DNA of 7,427 bases from Candidatus Magasanikiibacteriota bacterium (GTDB taxonomy: Bacteria > Patescibacteriota > Patescibacteriia > Magasanikbacterales > UBA922). How positions within the stretch are numbered: the stretch's first letter is position 1; each line of letters starts with the position of its first letter. The position numbers were made by a program, and so were the translations under genes. The notes below the pieces were generated by a model. It saw only the letters and a program-made list of their open reading frames with translations, was not told the origin of the DNA and did not search any database. The stretch covers positions 1 through 7,427 of the forward strand of contig QIHL01000039.1 in NCBI GenBank assembly GCA_003230965.1. Direction: 5' to 3'. This document shows positions 5,435 to 7,427 of this stretch, piece after piece.

Positions 5435-7427
5435 TTACACCACAACCGAGACCAGCTTACCTTTCACATAAATTACTTTCTTTGGTTCTCTACCATCCAA
5501 CCACTTCTGTACTTTTTCATTAGCAAGTGCTATAGCCTTTGCATCTTTTTCTGAAATATCTGATGATACACTAAAATCGGCACGGACTTTTCCATTCACT
5601 TGCACAACTAGTGTCATCATATCTTGCACCAATTTACTCTTGTCATATTCTGGCCATGATTCAAGGACAATAGACGTTTTGTTGCCAAGCTGTTCCCACA
5701 ATTCTTCTGCAATATGAGGAGCAAAAGGAGAAAGAAGTGTAATTAATAACGCATAACTATCAGCAGATATTTTTTCTATTTTATTTAACTCTTTGACCAA
5801 CTCCATAAGTTTTGCAATTGCAGTATTGAAACTCAATGATTCAATATCTTCCCCAACTTTCTTAATTGTCAAATGTAATTGCTTATCCATTTTTTTATCT
5901 AACTCTTGAACTCCAATCCCTACTTTCTCACGCAGACACCACACACGTTCCAAAAATCGTCTAATTCCTTTAATACCATTTGTGTCCCATATCTTGTCAT
6001 CTCTCAAAGGTCCCATGAACATTTCATACATACGACATGTATCAGCACCAAATTCGTTTACCACATCTGTCGGATTTATCACATTCCCCCACCGTTTGCT
6101 CATCTTACGACCATCAGATCCCAAAATAAACCCTTGATGACGATGCACTATAAACGGCTCATCAAAATCTATGTATCCAGAATCATACAATACTTTTGTA
6201 AAAAAACGTGAGTACAATAAGTGTCCATTGACATGTTCTGGTCCTCCCAGATAAAAATCTACTGGCATCCACGTCTTCAGCGCTTCTGGTGAAGCAAACT
6301 CTTGATCATTTTTTGGATCAAGATAACGGTAGTAGTACCAACTTGAGCACATGAATGTATCTAGCGTATCTATTTCACGCTTCCAGCCTGTACCATATTT
6401 CTCTTCCACACCATTTTGAAATGTTTCCGAATATATTAAAGGTGATTGTCCAGTTGGTTTGAAATTAACATCATTCGGTAATTTAACAGGAAGATCATCA
6501 AAATCAACTCCACGAATATATATATTTACATCACGTGTTACCTCAGCAAGCAAAAGAGGAAACGTTATGTATCCATGGTCAGAATCAAAATGTCCAGAAT
6601 CTCGCATACGGATGATACGTGCTACAGGAAAATGTTGCTGTATATAATGCTCTGTTGCGTCAAGCGGAATATATGGATCCGTAGTTGACAAAAATACGAC
6701 AATCTCCTCAACATTCTGACGTATTGCATCAAAATCCAATTGACCAATGACAAATGAAAATATACAATCAAGCCCTTTTTTGTCTTTCACTACTTTCTTC
6801 ATCTGTGCATTCCATTGATTAGTCGGTACTGTTGGTGCAATCATAATGAGTTTTTTCATTTTGTGCGTCTGTGCCAATTCAAGTGCAGTCCAAGCACTTA
6901 ATGACCGCGCTGTCACTACGACATTTTTTGATAAATTACTTATAGCCTTTTGTGCAGTTTCAAACCATTCATTTCTAATTGGATAATCTGCATGCGGTAA
7001 CACTGGTGTAAGAGAAAAAATACCTAACTTCTCTTCTGATGATCGTAACCACGGCAAAAAATGATTATCAGGATTAGATCCCAATGCGTGCAAATGAAGC
7101 ACATCAACCAATAAATTTTGTTCACTGCTAGTTACTGACTGATCCTTGACAAGCATCGGCACTGGCGCACCCCAAAATCTCTGCCGAGATACAGACCAAT
7201 CGCGAAGTTTATATTGTACTTTTCTATTACCTATTCCTTTTTCTTCTAACCATTGAATCATTTTTTCTGTTGCTTCTTCTATAAAACAATTATCTAAAAA
7301 TTTAGAATTTATATGTTTTCCGTCACCAACATAAGCTACATCTTCTAAAAGAACATTCTTTTTAGCCCCACAGACTTGCCCGTGAGTGTTGCATACGGAA
7401 TCGGTTGGCTGTACAACATATTTTATT
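5435..7427 (-). CDS. leuS: Leucyl-tRNA synthetase with an inserted alpha/beta-hydrolase domain; N-terminus outside window
   Basis: A class I synthetase charging tRNA-Leu. The frame is open to the right edge: 663 residues are present, and the Rossmann start with its HIGH motif and most of the CP1 editing domain lie outside. An internal Met at 7261 is not the start, because LeuRS-like sequence continues upstream (VGDGKHINS before it). Numbering from that Met: YKLRDWSVSRQRFWGAPVPM (17-36), a hydrolase insert (about 50-244), DDLPVKLP (255-262), IDTLDTFMCSSWYY (297-310), GGPEHVNGHLLYSRFF (339-354), KMSKR (386-390, for KMSKS), then the anticodon-binding helices and a C-terminal domain (VVQVNGKVRA) ending GKLVSVVV. 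The E. coli leucine-specific insert before KMSKS is absent. Outside the insert, similarity to bacterial LeuRS is strong and uninterrupted, so the gene should be functional. Next gene comEC starts 12 bases after the stop. Confidence 0.95.
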   Translation of the reverse strand, partial: IKYVVQPTDSVCNTHGQVCGAKKNVLLEDVAYVGDGKHINSKFLDNCFIEEATEKMIQWLEEKGIGNRKVQYKLRDWSVSRQRFWGAPVPMLVKDQSVTSSEQNLLVDVLHLHALGSNPDNHFLPWLRSSEEKLGIFSLTPVLPHADYPIRNEWFETAQKAISNLSKNVVVTARSLSAWTALELAQTHKMKKLIMIAPTVPTNQWNAQMKKVVKDKKGLDCIFSFVIGQLDFDAIRQNVEEIVVFLSTTDPYIPLDATEHYIQQHFPVARIIRMRDSGHFDSDHGYITFPLLLAEVTRDVNIYIRGVDFDDLPVKLPNDVNFKPTGQSPLIYSETFQNGVEEKYGTGWKREIDTLDTFMCSSWYYYRYLDPKNDQEFASPEALKTWMPVDFYLGGPEHVNGHLLYSRFFTKVLYDSGYIDFDEPFIVHRHQGFILGSDGRKMSKRWGNVINPTDVVNEFGADTCRMYEMFMGPLRDDKIWDTNGIKGIRRFLERVWCLREKVGIGVQELDKKMDKQLHLTIKKVGEDIESLSFNTAIAKLMELVKELNKIEKISADSYALLITLLSPFAPHIAEELWEQLGNKTSIVLESWPEYDKSKLVQDMMTLVVQVNGKVRADFSVSSDISEKDAKAIALANEKVQKWLDGREPKKVIYVKGKLVSVVV
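6530..7114 (-). other. RBBP9/YdeN-type serine hydrolase domain inserted in leuS
   Basis: A roughly 195-residue domain inside the LeuRS reading frame, residues about 50-244 counted from the Met at 7261. It has the order and signatures of the RBBP9/YdeN alpha/beta-hydrolases: LHLHALGSNPDNHFLPWL (55-72; family (v/i)HG..g.p..HwfpWL), a Pro-rich ..P.LPHADYP..NEWF (86-100), the nucleophile elbow TARSLSAW (117-124, Ser120), STTDPYIP (192-199, Asp195) and DSGHF....GYITFP (221-235, His224). The triad is complete. Departures: the HG of the oxyanion region is HA, and the usual G-H-S-L-G elbow is A-R-S-L-S. Free-standing members are small putative esterases or peptidases with poorly known substrates. In E. 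coli LeuRS this place holds only about 15 residues (VTLEDGTVMPTPD), and in some LeuRS a small zinc module. Confidence 0.85.

Noticed and set aside
6530..7114. The leuS insert as an intein
   Set aside because: It lacks the Cys/Ser at the start and the His-Asn followed by Cys/Ser/Thr at the end needed for protein splicing, and has no homing-endonuclease motifs. It matches an alpha/beta-hydrolase instead.
6530..7261. A separate hydrolase gene fused only by an assembly or frameshift error
   Set aside because: Both junctions are open in the same frame and LeuRS resumes exactly at the next conserved block. A chimera would rarely restore LeuRS on both sides.

Overview
The window is AT-rich and carries only bacterial housekeeping and competence genes. 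There is no mobile element, CRISPR array, tRNA or rRNA that I can recognise. Several traits point to the Candidate Phyla Radiation (Patescibacteria), and this is inference: an archaeal-type UMP kinase, ComEC split into a separate channel gene and a metallo-beta-lactamase-like gene, a short MutY without its iron-sulfur cluster, very tight packing, and no clear Shine-Dalgarno sequences. I cannot name a lineage within that group.

Layout. Positions 1-96 look like the tail of a rightward gene entering from outside. Next comes a leftward SpoIIAA/STAS-like gene (140-565). It is divergent from tsaE (578-1021, rightward), and the two start codons are only 12 bases apart. The rest of the window is one leftward gene train, read from high to low coordinates: leuS (enters from the right edge, ends 5435), comEC channel (5422-3932), a ComEC-type metallo-beta-lactamase-fold protein (3917-3084), mutY (3081-2254), a four-helix membrane protein of the phage-holin-4_2/YvlD type (2242-1898), and pyrH (1793-1089). 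The first five are separated by 2-14 bases and are probably one operon. A 104-base gap before pyrH contains a possible small basic ORF. pyrH and tsaE converge over 67 bases with no convincing terminator hairpin.

What stands out. The leucyl-tRNA synthetase has a complete RBBP9/YdeN-type alpha/beta-hydrolase domain of about 195 residues inserted in frame just after its SRQRFWG motif, where other LeuRS enzymes carry a short loop or small zinc-binding module. The hydrolase keeps a plausible Ser-Asp-His triad. Second, the metallo-beta-lactamase partner of ComEC keeps the family's fold landmarks but has lost every recognisable metal ligand, so it looks like a pseudoenzyme rather than a nuclease. 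Third, MutY keeps its catalytic Glu and Asp but replaces the iron-sulfur cysteine loop with a lysine-rich stretch.

How the genes fit together: leuS and tsaE serve translation (leucine charging; t6A modification of tRNA), pyrH makes UDP, comEC and its partner should handle DNA uptake, and mutY repairs oxidised-guanine mispairs. Grouping tRNA charging, DNA uptake and repair genes in one train probably reflects genome compaction more than one pathway.
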